Source: Candidatus Ferrigenium bremense (GTDB lineage Bacteria; Pseudomonadota; Gammaproteobacteria; Burkholderiales; Gallionellaceae). Taken from it: a stretch of 64,000 nucleotides of DNA. Within the stretch, counting starts at the first letter, position 1. Each line of letters begins with the position of its first letter. Below are positions 37,845 to 44,796 of the stretch, piece after piece. The notes under the pieces were generated by a model. It made no database searches and was not told the DNA's origin. It saw nothing but the letters and a program-made list of their open reading frames with translations. Made by a program: the position numbers and the translations under genes. The DNA lies in contig JAGRPI010000018.1 of NCBI GenBank assembly GCA_019449635.1, positions 124,001-188,000 of the forward strand. The letters run 5' to 3'.

Positions 37845-38576
37845 CTAGTAGACAAATGACTGCACGTAGCTTACGGTGTTCTTCGGCCCTGTAGCTCTGG
37901 CGGTGATGCGGATCTGCGGGGTTTGACCAGCTTGGGGGCACGCGCCCTTGCAGACCTCTTGGGGCAAGAGAAGATGTTGCGGATTTGGGTCGTCGATAGC
38001 TTTGCTGAACAGGCAAGCCGTTTTAGGCGGTACGGCTAAAGGCTGCGCTTGCGTACCTGGGAGCGTATTGGCGGTAAGGCAGACGCGCTGGATGATATAG
38101 CGTATGGTGTTGCCGCTGCCGTCGGTTCCCACGAGGACGCTGTCGGTGTTATCCCATTGGACTCCAGTCCCATCGGTCAGGCTCAGGGCAGGGTTGAGGC
38201 TGGAGTAGTAACCCGCCGGGAGATTGTCATTGTTGAAGGGGTGGGTTGGGTCGGTCAATACATTGATGGTGCTGTTCGCCAATTGCGTTGCCGCCAGCCA
38301 GGTCATGGCGGCCTCGACCCCCGCGTCGCCTGAAGAAGTAGCCGATTGCTTGAACGCCAGGTTGCCGGCGATCATGGTGCTGGTATCCACCGAGCGTATC
38401 AGCGCCACCGCCGCGAGCGACATGGCAAGCAGGGCGATGAGGGTAAAGAACAGCACCACGCCGCGCTGTTTCATGGCGTGCACCCGCCCGTAACCAATGA
38501 CTTGGCTGTTGTTCCTTAACAGCACAGTCAGATGGCTAGTTGTTTCATCAAAACGTGGTTTGGACAGTGGTTTCAT
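37845..38576 (-). CDS. pilX: PilX-like minor pilin, with palindromic element in its leader
   Basis: Type IV pilus minor pilin. The body begins MKQRGVVLFFTLIALLAMSL (ATG at 38474), giving 209 residues with a prepilin-type hydrophobic helix. The sequence fits PilX better than other minor pilins because it sits between pilW and pilY1. An upstream ATG at 38576 overlaps the pilW stop (ATGA) and is in frame: MKPLSKPRF, then about 20 residues encoded by palindromic element F (DETTSHLTVLLRNNSQVIGYG), then RVHAMKQRG. I infer that 38576 was the original coupled start and that the element has lengthened the leader; which start is used now is open. Confidence 0.85.
   Translation of the reverse strand: MKPLSKPRFDETTSHLTVLLRNNSQVIGYGRVHAMKQRGVVLFFTLIALLAMSLAAVALIRSVDTSTMIAGNLAFKQSATSSGDAGVEAAMTWLAATQLANSTINVLTDPTHPFNNDNLPAGYYSSLNPALSLTDGTGVQWDNTDSVLVGTDGSGNTIRYIIQRVCLTANTLPGTQAQPLAVPPKTACLFSKAIDDPNPQHLLLPQEVCKGACPQAGQTPQIRITARATGPKNTVSYVQSFVY
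38491..38553 (+). repeat. Palindromic element F (type 2), at the start of pilX
   Basis: The plus strand reads TAACCAATGACTTGGCTGTT, loop GTTCCTTA, then ACAGCACAGTCAGATGGCTA and the tail GTTGTTTCATC. The inner stem GCTGT/ACAGC is perfect. It lies between the overlapping pilW stop/pilX start and the MKQRG start, and keeps the reading frame open. Confidence 0.92.
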
Positions 38577-39628
38577 AGCGTATCCTTGGACCAGATCACG
38601 TTGCGCAGCGGAATGATGGTTTCGAACACACGGTAGCGGTAACGCAGCCAGTTCGTGTCGCCGGCGCTCAGGTCGATCGTCGGCGCAGGGGAGGTCGCGC
38701 TCCCCGCCCATGCGCACAGGCCGGTGGGTGCGGCGGCAGTAAGCGAGCTGCATGCGGCAGTCACGGCGGTGGATTCCATCTTCGGGTTGCGCGCCACGAC
38801 CGCGATGCGCACGGCCTTGATGCGGTTGCGGTCGGCGATCGCAGGCGCGGCCCATGTGCCGCCGCTGGCGTTCACCCACTGGGCGACCTGGTTGGAGTTG
38901 GCGGTCGCGGAGACCCCGTATTGCGCCTGGAGGTTGACGATGCCAGCCACGCTGGGGACACCATTGCGCGTCAGGTTGCCGGCATTCACGGCATAGGTGA
39001 CCTCGTTCCAGGCTCCCAGGCAGGCGATGTTGGCGTTGGCGATCGCGACGCCGGCGGCGACGGCGGTATTGTCTTTCAGCGTTATTGTCGAAGCGCCCGG
39101 CACGGCGCTCACTCCGGTCATGGCGCAGGCCGCGCCGTTGATGATTATGGCGATATCGTTGGCCTGACAGCCCAGATTGTTGTCGACGGTTGCATCGTTG
39201 GCAGTCGGCGCGCCCATTGCGGTGATTCGGGTGGGGACGCCACCCATCTGCGAGCTGCCGTAGCGTATGGTGATCGTGTCGCTGGCGCTGACGCCCGGAG
39301 CCGCCACGCCTTCGGTGATGGAGACCGGAGAGATGCCGCCTATGCCCGTGGCGCCGAAAGTCAGTGCTGTGCATTCGAGCGGCGAATCTTCGAGCGGCAG
39401 CAACGGGTAGCCTGCCAGCTGCAGTTCGCGCCCGATGTTGTAGAGCGCGATGCCGCCGTTGGTCTGCGCATCGGCCGTTCCGGTCGTGACGCGTTTTTGC
39501 GTTTCGAAAACGGACATGACCTGCATGATGACCATCGTGGCGAGCATGCCGATGGCCAGGCCGACCATGATCTCCACCAGGGTGAAGCCGGCTTGATGAA
39601 ACGGGGAGGGCTTGTTGCTCGGTTTCAT
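38573..39628 (-). CDS. pilW: PilW-like minor pilin
   Basis: A 351-residue minor pilin. The prepilin peptidase site is in HQAGFTLVEIMVGLAIGM (cleavage after Gly, Glu at +5). A long Ser/Thr/Asn-rich extracellular region follows, with several Cys pairs likely to form disulfides. The length fits PilW. The ATG at 39628 follows the pilV stop by four bases; its own stop overlaps the pilX upstream start. Confidence 0.92.
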   Translation of the reverse strand: MKPSNKPSPFHQAGFTLVEIMVGLAIGMLATMVIMQVMSVFETQKRVTTGTADAQTNGGIALYNIGRELQLAGYPLLPLEDSPLECTALTFGATGIGGISPVSITEGVAAPGVSASDTITIRYGSSQMGGVPTRITAMGAPTANDATVDNNLGCQANDIAIIINGAACAMTGVSAVPGASTITLKDNTAVAAGVAIANANIACLGAWNEVTYAVNAGNLTRNGVPSVAGIVNLQAQYGVSATANSNQVAQWVNASGGTWAAPAIADRNRIKAVRIAVVARNPKMESTAVTAACSSLTAAAPTGLCAWAGSATSPAPTIDLSAGDTNWLRYRYRVFETIIPLRNVIWSKDTL

Positions 39629-39632
39629 TTTT

Positions 39633-40013
39633 CTAGCCTCCGGAGATGGTGGCGATGGTGGTGTAATTATGTTGCGCCTCACCCGGCTGTTGCCAGGTGA
39701 CCGTGACCGTGTACTGGACTCCAGACTGGGCGGTAGTACGCAAGCCGCCGGGCAGCAAATCGGAAATGTTGGTATTGTTCTCAAGGTAAGTGGCGAGGTT
39801 GCCCGGATCGGACCACATCAGGCCGATCCTTTGCTGGGCGATATAGCTGGCATCGGCACGGTATTTGGAATCGCCGGTGTTCTTGATCATGGCAGCCTGC
39901 AAGCCGACTATGGCCAGGATGCCCATGGAAAAGATCAGGATGGCGATCATCGCCTCTACCAGCACGGCGCCTTGCTGCGCGGATCTTGCGGGAAACGCTT
40001 TGCGTCTGTTCAT
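39633..40013 (-). CDS. pilV: PilV-like minor pilin
   Basis: A 126-residue minor pilin. The leader RRKAFPARSAQQG precedes the prepilin helix AVLVEAMIAILIFSMGILA, with Glu at +5. Short, as PilV usually is. The ATG at 40013 has AAGGAA eight bases upstream; longer frames run back into fimT and are rejected. It belongs to the fimT-pilV-pilW-pilX-pilY1 series that primes pilus assembly. Confidence 0.9.
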   Translation of the reverse strand: MNRRKAFPARSAQQGAVLVEAMIAILIFSMGILAIVGLQAAMIKNTGDSKYRADASYIAQQRIGLMWSDPGNLATYLENNTNISDLLPGGLRTTAQSGVQYTVTVTWQQPGEAQHNYTTIATISGG

Positions 40014-40044
40014 GATCTGTTCCTTGTTTATCATGATCGCGGGT

Positions 40045-40575
40045 TTAACATGCCCGCGGGCTGGAAGCGGGTGCATTGGGGTCGCACATTCTGACATTGC
40101 CGCCCAGGCCGATCGTGACCCGCAATTCCTGGCTGGCTGCTGCCGCCAGCACGGATGAATCCAGGTTGACTTGCGTGAAGGGTACGGAAGCATCCGCATT
40201 GGCTGCCTTCAACCCGCCAAAATTGTTGAAAGTGACGGTTGTCGCTCCTGCTGGCGTGACAGCGACGGTAACGTCCCTGGAGCCTTCGCTGCTGGATCTC
40301 GATTCGATATTGGTACCATCGGTCAATTGAACCACCCAGGAAGAACCTGCTCCCAAAACAAACTCCACGTCGGTGTTGCGCCCCACTGCCTCTGCGCGCG
40401 CGCGCTGCAAGCCATTCTGGACTGATTCGGCCGCGTTGCGGATCTGGGCATTCTGAAGCCAAGCCTGGAAGCTGGGCATGGCCAGTCCCGTCAGGATGGC
40501 CAGGATCGCAACAGCGATCATCAGCTCGATCAGTGAAAACCCAAGCGACCTGGATTTTGGCAAAGCGCTCAACAC
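40045..40575 (-). CDS. fimT: FimT/GspH-family pseudopilin
   Basis: A 176-residue type IV pilin-like protein of the GspH/FimT family. The peptidase site is in RSLGFSLIELMIAVAILAIL (Glu at +5), followed by the GspH domain from about residue 45 (IRNAAESVQNGLQRARAEAV). In some bacteria FimT binds DNA for natural transformation; a role in uptake here is only possible. The start overlaps the pilE stop by seven bases. Confidence 0.92.
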   Translation of the reverse strand: MLSALPKSRSLGFSLIELMIAVAILAILTGLAMPSFQAWLQNAQIRNAAESVQNGLQRARAEAVGRNTDVEFVLGAGSSWVVQLTDGTNIESRSSSEGSRDVTVAVTPAGATTVTFNNFGGLKAANADASVPFTQVNLDSSVLAAAASQELRVTIGLGGNVRMCDPNAPASSPRAC

Positions 40576-40970
40576 GTATCCCCTTTACTCATGATCCAGC
40601 ACGTTGCGCCATTACCCCATGGGGTGGCAGAAGTCTTGGTGTTGGCTTGATTGATGGTGTAGCTGTAAGCAGACAGGCTGCCTATGCCGGTTGCGGTGAT
40701 TGTGTAGGTGGTTGTTGTGGCAGCCGGGGTGTTGCAGTCGTATGTGAAATTCTCAGTTGCAGCAGGGCATGTCCCGCCGACATAGGTACGGTTGTCCTGG
40801 AAGAACTGCTCTATCTTGATGCGGCCATCGGAAAGGGTTGAAGTGCCTTCTACCAGTTTGCCGCGTATCACATAATCCCTGTAGGAGGGTATGCCGATAC
40901 CTGCCAGAATGCCGATAATTACCACGACAATCATCAGTTCGACCAGTGTGAAACCTTTTTGCGTTTTCAT
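40569..40970 (-). CDS. pilE: PilE-like pilin at the head of the minor-pilin operon
   Basis: A 133-residue type IV pilin. A short leader precedes QKGFTLVELMIVVVIIGILA, with Glu at +5. Then comes the usual IPSYRDYVIRGKLVEGTSTL helix and a D-region disulfide candidate formed by the C-terminal Cys residues (TCWIMSKGDTC). AAAGGAGAG lies just before the ATG. In Pseudomonas pilE ends the minor-pilin operon; here it is first. It could be a minor or a major pilin. Confidence 0.92.
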   Translation of the reverse strand: MKTQKGFTLVELMIVVVIIGILAGIGIPSYRDYVIRGKLVEGTSTLSDGRIKIEQFFQDNRTYVGGTCPAATENFTYDCNTPAATTTTYTITATGIGSLSAYSYTINQANTKTSATPWGNGATCWIMSKGDTC

Positions 40971-41131
40971 GCGGCTCTCCTTTGGGTGGGCATAGTAGGG
41001 CGCGCATTTTAGGGTTTCTACCCAAAACCGACCAGAGGCGGAAGCATCCTGACGGGCGGCATGCCAAGCATGACGAGCGTGGATTTATGCGGGGGAGCTT
41101 TCTGGAAGATTTATCCTAAATTCCGCAGTTG

Positions 41132-41306
41132 AACCACGAAGAGCACGAAGATCGCGAAAAAGAGCAAAGGGTTATTCCACAAGTGGAATTCACCCTGCTG
41201 GTGATTCCGAAATATCGGGCAGCTCCAGGAATCGGAGCTGGCAGGGATATCGTCCTGTGGACGAAAACTCGCAAATGTTTTCGTAATCTCTGTGTTCTTC
41301 GTGGTG
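41132..41306. repeat. ACCACGAAG inverted-end repeat in the pilE-cbbR gap
   Basis: The 356-base gap between pilE and cbbR holds no gene. Its cbbR-proximal half is framed by ACCACGAAGAGCACGAAGA and TCTGTGTTCTTCGTGGT, which pair. In the middle is TTCCACAAGTGGAA. The pilE-proximal half (40971-41131) should contain the pilE promoter, though none is clear. A diverged relative (ACCACGAAGGGCGC...) lies at 53196. Confidence 0.7.
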
Positions 41307-41326
41307 AGGTGAGTTTTTCAGGTTTA

Positions 41327-42250
41327 TCAGTGCCGGCTTTTTGGCGCGGGGCGGATGACCTCGTTGGCTTCGCCCAGCAAGAACTCCTTGAATGCCAACG
41401 TGGCGCTGGACAGGCGCTTGTTGCTGCGATGCACGACGAACCAGTGGCGCAGCAGCGGGAAGTGTTCGACGTTGAGCATGACGAGCCGTTTGGTTTCCAG
41501 TTCGAGTTCGATGCTGTGCAGCGACAGGATGCCCAGCCCCATGCCGGCCTGCACGGCCTGCTTGATGGCTTCGTTGGTTTCCATCTCCATGCTGATGCGC
41601 GGCTGGATCTGATGTTCTGCAAAGACGCGCTCCATCGCGCTGCGCGTACCGGAGCCCTGTTCGCGCGACAGGAAGGTTTCCTGTGCGAGTTGCGCGAATT
41701 TGACGCGCTTGAGCCTGGCGAGCGGATGTCCGGGGGCGGCGATCACCACCAGCGGGTTCTCCATGAAAGATTCCGCGCTGATGTCCAGCCCTTCCGGCGG
41801 CCGCCCCATGATGGCGAGGTCGGTGCTGTTGTCGGCAAGCTGTTTGAGCACGGCGTCGCGGTTGGCGACTTGCAGGATCACGTTGATGTTGGGGTGGCGC
41901 CGGCAGAATTCCGCCAGCAGCCGCGGGGTGAAATAATTGGCAGTGTTGACCACCGACAGGGTGAGTTTGCCCTGTCCCAGCCCTTTCATTTCATCGAATA
42001 CCGCTGCCATTTCGGCGAGTTGCTGTGCGATGTTGCGGCTGTAATGGAACAACTCGCGCCCGGCTTCGGTGAGAAAGATCTTCTTGCCCATCTGCTCGAA
42101 TAACGGCAAGCCGATGTTTTCCTCCAACTGCTTGATCTGCATGGACACTGCCGGTTGCGATAGGTATAGTTCTTCGGCGGCGCGCGAGTAATTCAGGTGG
42201 CTGGCTGCCTTTTCGAAGACTTGGAGTTGGCGCAGGGTGATGTGGAGCAT
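41327..42250 (-). CDS. cbbR: LysR-family regulator CbbR
   Basis: A 307-residue LysR-type transcription factor divergent from cbbM. The N-terminal winged helix-turn-helix is LRQLQVFEKAASHLNYSRAA then LYLSQPAVSMQIKQLE (residues 5-45). The co-inducer domain (about 90-300) includes FLSREQGSGTRSAMERVF, close to other CbbR proteins. Position and sequence together make CbbR very likely. It should bind the TNA-N7-TNA palindrome in the intergenic region and respond to a Calvin-cycle metabolite. The ATG at 42250 is chosen at the conserved MLHITLRQL. Confidence 0.93.
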   Translation of the reverse strand: MLHITLRQLQVFEKAASHLNYSRAAEELYLSQPAVSMQIKQLEENIGLPLFEQMGKKIFLTEAGRELFHYSRNIAQQLAEMAAVFDEMKGLGQGKLTLSVVNTANYFTPRLLAEFCRRHPNINVILQVANRDAVLKQLADNSTDLAIMGRPPEGLDISAESFMENPLVVIAAPGHPLARLKRVKFAQLAQETFLSREQGSGTRSAMERVFAEHQIQPRISMEMETNEAIKQAVQAGMGLGILSLHSIELELETKRLVMLNVEHFPLLRHWFVVHRSNKRLSSATLAFKEFLLGEANEVIRPAPKSRH

Positions 42251-42287
42251 GGCGCAAGGTATGGATGGAGTGTCGCAATTATAACAA

Positions 42288-42308
42288 ACCATAAGTAAGA
42301 TTTATGGT
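42288..42308. promoter_or_regulatory. Candidate CbbR operator
   Basis: A perfect inverted repeat, ACCATAA-GTAAGAT-TTATGGT, containing the TNA-N7-TNA LysR/CbbR half-site pattern (TAA, seven bases, TTA). It lies 38 bases from the cbbR start and about 150 bases from cbbM, the usual place for an autoregulatory recognition site. Confidence 0.78.
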
Positions 42309-42384
42309 CTTTATAAAAATAATTGACTGTTGTTTATATGTGGATGCCCCTATAGTGGCAGCCACTGCAACTTGAAACCAATCG

Positions 42385-42435
42385 TTGACCAGCGACTTGG
42401 TTGGCGTTTTTTGCCAGCTTAGTCGAATGGCCATG
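42385..42435 (+). repeat. Palindromic element D (type 1), in the cbbM leader
   Basis: TTGACCAGCGACTTGGTTGG, loop CGTTTTTT, then GCCAGCTTAGTCGAATGGCC. The inner stem GGTTGGC pairs with GCCAGCT using two wobble pairs. It lies between the promoter region and the cbbM ribosome-binding site (ACAGGAGAAA), so it is probably part of the cbbM mRNA leader. Confidence 0.92.
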
Positions 42436-42461
42436 TAACGCTAACAACAGGAGAAAAAGCC

Positions 42462-43841
42462 ATGGATCAATCGAATCGTTATGCGGATCTGAGTCTGAGT
42501 GAAGAAGACCTGATCAAGGGCGGCAACCATATTCTGGTCGCTTACACGATGGAGCCAGCCGCGGGCGTCGGCTATCTGGAAGCGGCTGCGCATATCGCGG
42601 CGGAATCTTCCACCGGCACCAACGTTGAAGTGAGCACGACCGATGACTTCACCAAGGGCGTGGACGCGCTGGTGTACTTCATCGATGAAGCCAGGGGCAT
42701 CATGAAGGTCGCTTATCCAAACGACCTGTTCGACCGCAACGTCACCGACGGGCGCGTGATGATCGTATCCTTCCTGACCCTGTGCATCGGCAACAATCAG
42801 GGCATGGGCGATATCGCGAACCTGCAGATGCAGGACTTCTACGTGCCGCCGCGCATGCTGCAACTGTTCGATGGCCCGGCCAAGGATATTTCCGACCTTT
42901 GGCGCATTCTCGGACGCCCGGTCAAGGACGGCGGCTACATCTCCGGCACCATCATCAAGCCCAAGCTGGGCCTGCGCCCCGAACCGTTCGCCCAAGCGGC
43001 CTACCAGTTCTGGCTGGGCGGCGATTTCATCAAGAACGACGAGCCGCAAGGCAACCAGGTGTTCTGCCCGATCAAGAAAGTGCTTCCCCTGGTATATGAC
43101 TCGCTCAAGCGCGCCCAGGACGAGACCGGCCAAGCCAAGTTGTTCTCGATGAATATTACCGCCGACGACCACTATGAGATGTGCGCCCGCGCCGACTACG
43201 CGCTGGAAACCTTCGGCCCGGATGCGGACAAGGTGGCGTTCCTGGTGGATGGTTACGTCGGCGGCCCCGGCATGATCACCACCGCGCGCCGCCAATACCC
43301 GAGCCAGTACCTGCACTACCATCGTGCCGGACACGGCGCGGTGACTTCACCCTCTTCCAAGCGCGGCTATACCGCGTTCGTGCTGGCCAAAATGTCCCGA
43401 TTGCAGGGAGCTTCCGGCATACACGTCGGCACGATGGGCTACGGCAAGATGGAAGGCGGCAAGGATGACCGCATCATCGCCTACATGATCGAACGCGATA
43501 GCTGCACCGGCCCGTTCTATCATCAGGAATGGTATGGCATGAAACCGACCACGCCGATCATTTCCGGCGGCATGAACGCGCTGCGCCTGCCCGGCTTCTT
43601 CGAGAACCTCGGTCACGGCAACGTGATTAACACCGCGGGCGGCGGCTCCTACGGCCACATTGATTCCCCGGCGGCCGGTGCGAAGTCGCTGCGCCAAGCC
43701 TATGAATGCTGGAAGGCGGGCGCCGACCCGATCCAGTGGGCGAAGGAGCATAAGGAATTTGCGCGCGCGTTCGAGTCTTTCCCGAAAGATGCGGACAAGA
43801 TATTCCCGGGCTGGCGCGAAAAGCTGGGCGTACACAAGTAA
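42462..43841 (+). CDS. cbbM: Ribulose-1,5-bisphosphate carboxylase, form II
   Basis: A 459-residue form II RuBisCO, active as homodimers or their multiples without small subunits. Residue numbering matches the Rhodospirillum enzyme: E48, N111, catalytic K166 in [13 protein letters not shown], and carbamylated K191 with Mg ligands D193 and E194 in [21 protein letters not shown] and loop 6 ([11 protein letters not shown]) follow. The form suits high CO2 or low O2 conditions. There is a strong AGGAGA before the ATG. It is followed by a hairpin, then cbbQ and cbbO. Confidence 0.99.
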   Translation: MDQSNRYADLSLSEEDLIKGGNHILVAYTMEPAAGVGYLEAAAHIAAESSTGTNVEVSTTDDFTKGVDALVYFIDEARGIMKVAYPNDLFDRNVTDGRVMIVSFLTLCIGNNQGMGDIANLQMQDFYVPPRMLQLFDGPAKDISDLWRILGRPVKDGGYISGTIIKPKLGLRPEPFAQAAYQFWLGGDFIKNDEPQGNQVFCPIKKVLPLVYDSLKRAQDETGQAKLFSMNITADDHYEMCARADYALETFGPDADKVAFLVDGYVGGPGMITTARRQYPSQYLHYHRAGHGAVTSPSSKRGYTAFVLAKMSRLQGASGIHVGTMGYGKMEGGKDDRIIAYMIERDSCTGPFYHQEWYGMKPTTPIISGGMNALRLPGFFENLGHGNVINTAGGGSYGHIDSPAAGAKSLRQAYECWKAGADPIQWAKEHKEFARAFESFPKDADKIFPGWREKLGVHK

Positions 43842-43854
43842 GCGCGCAGTCGGC

Positions 43855-43898
43855 GTAGGGTGCATTCCATGCACCATGGTGCGCGAAGCGCACCCTAC
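43855..43898. repeat. GTAGGGTGC palindrome after cbbM
   Basis: GTAGGGTGCATTCCATGCACC then ATGGTGCGCGAAGCGCACCCTAC: the outer arms GTAGGGTGC/GCACCCTAC pair. It is a dispersed REP-like sequence immediately downstream of the cbbM stop. Confidence 0.75.
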
Positions 43899-43915
43899 CT
43901 GGCCGGCACAAATCT

Positions 43916-43943
43916 CGATGCCCCCAGCTCACTGGGGGCATCG
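43916..43943 (+). terminator. Strong hairpin between cbbM and cbbQ (partial terminator/stabiliser)
   Basis: A perfect 12-base stem, CGATGCCCCCAG, loop CTCA, CTGGGGGCATCG, followed by CTGTTTATAGG. The weak U-tract suggests partial read-through into cbbQ, which starts only 20 bases on. This would give more cbbM than cbbQO message. Confidence 0.8.
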
Positions 43944-43962
43944 CTGTTTATAGGGGCATAAA

Positions 43963-44766
43963 ATGACCAACAAAGAGCAATACAAGGTAAACAAGGAACC
44001 GTTCTATCAGGCGCAAGGCGAAGAAATCGTACTGTACGAGGCAGCCTACGCGGCGCGCCTGCCGGTGATGATCAAAGGCCCGACCGGCTGCGGCAAATCG
44101 CGCTTCGTCGAATACATGGCGTGGAAGCTGGACAAGCCGCTGATTACCGTGGCGTGCAATGAAGACATGACTGCCAGCGACCTGGTCGGGCGCTACCTGC
44201 TCGACGCCAACGGCACGCGCTGGCTGGACGGCCCGCTGACCACGGCCGCGCGCATCGGCGCGATCTGCTATCTCGACGAGATCGTCGAGGCGCGCCAGGA
44301 CACCACGGTGGTGATCCACCCGCTGACCGACCATCGACGCACCCTGCCGCTGGACAAGAAGGGCGAGCTGCTCGAGGCGCACCCCGATTTCCAGCTGGTG
44401 ATCTCCTACAATCCCGGCTACCAGAGCCTGCTGAAGGATTTAAAACAATCCACCAAGCAGCGCTTTACCGCATTCGATTTCGATTATCCGGCACCCGATG
44501 TCGAGGCGCAGATCCTCAGCCAGGAAACCGGCATCGAAGCCGGGTTGTCCGCGCAACTGGTGAAAATCGGCCAAGCGGCGCGCAACCTGAAAGGGCACGG
44601 CCTGGACGAAGGCATATCGACGCGTTTGCTGGTGTATGCGGCGACCCTGATCAAGGGCGGCGTCGCGCCGCGCGCCGCATGCCGCATGGCGCTGGTGCGC
44701 CCGATTACCGACGATGCGGACATTCGCGATACGCTGGATCACGCGATCGACGCGGTGTTCGGGTAG
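43963..44766 (+). CDS. cbbQ: RuBisCO activase ATPase CbbQ
   Basis: A 267-residue MoxR-type AAA+ ATPase. With CbbO it removes inhibitory sugar phosphates from RuBisCO. Walker A GPTGCGKS (39-46), Walker B ICYLDEIVEA (101-110), sensor region VISYNPGYQS, and a C-terminal CbbQ domain (from about 195). It starts 20 bases after the cbbM-cbbQ hairpin. CbbQ hexamers work with one CbbO adaptor, whose gene follows. Confidence 0.97.
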   Translation: MTNKEQYKVNKEPFYQAQGEEIVLYEAAYAARLPVMIKGPTGCGKSRFVEYMAWKLDKPLITVACNEDMTASDLVGRYLLDANGTRWLDGPLTTAARIGAICYLDEIVEARQDTTVVIHPLTDHRRTLPLDKKGELLEAHPDFQLVISYNPGYQSLLKDLKQSTKQRFTAFDFDYPAPDVEAQILSQETGIEAGLSAQLVKIGQAARNLKGHGLDEGISTRLLVYAATLIKGGVAPRAACRMALVRPITDDADIRDTLDHAIDAVFG

Positions 44767-44796
44767 CGTTTGGCTCCGCGGTCTGCGCTGAAAATC

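Noticed and set aside
42323-42356. Sigma-70 promoter TTGACT/TATAGT for cbbM
   Set aside because: The hexamers are reasonable but the spacing is 22 bases, too long for a normal sigma-70 promoter. The alternative TTGTTT gives 15. The promoter position is left open.
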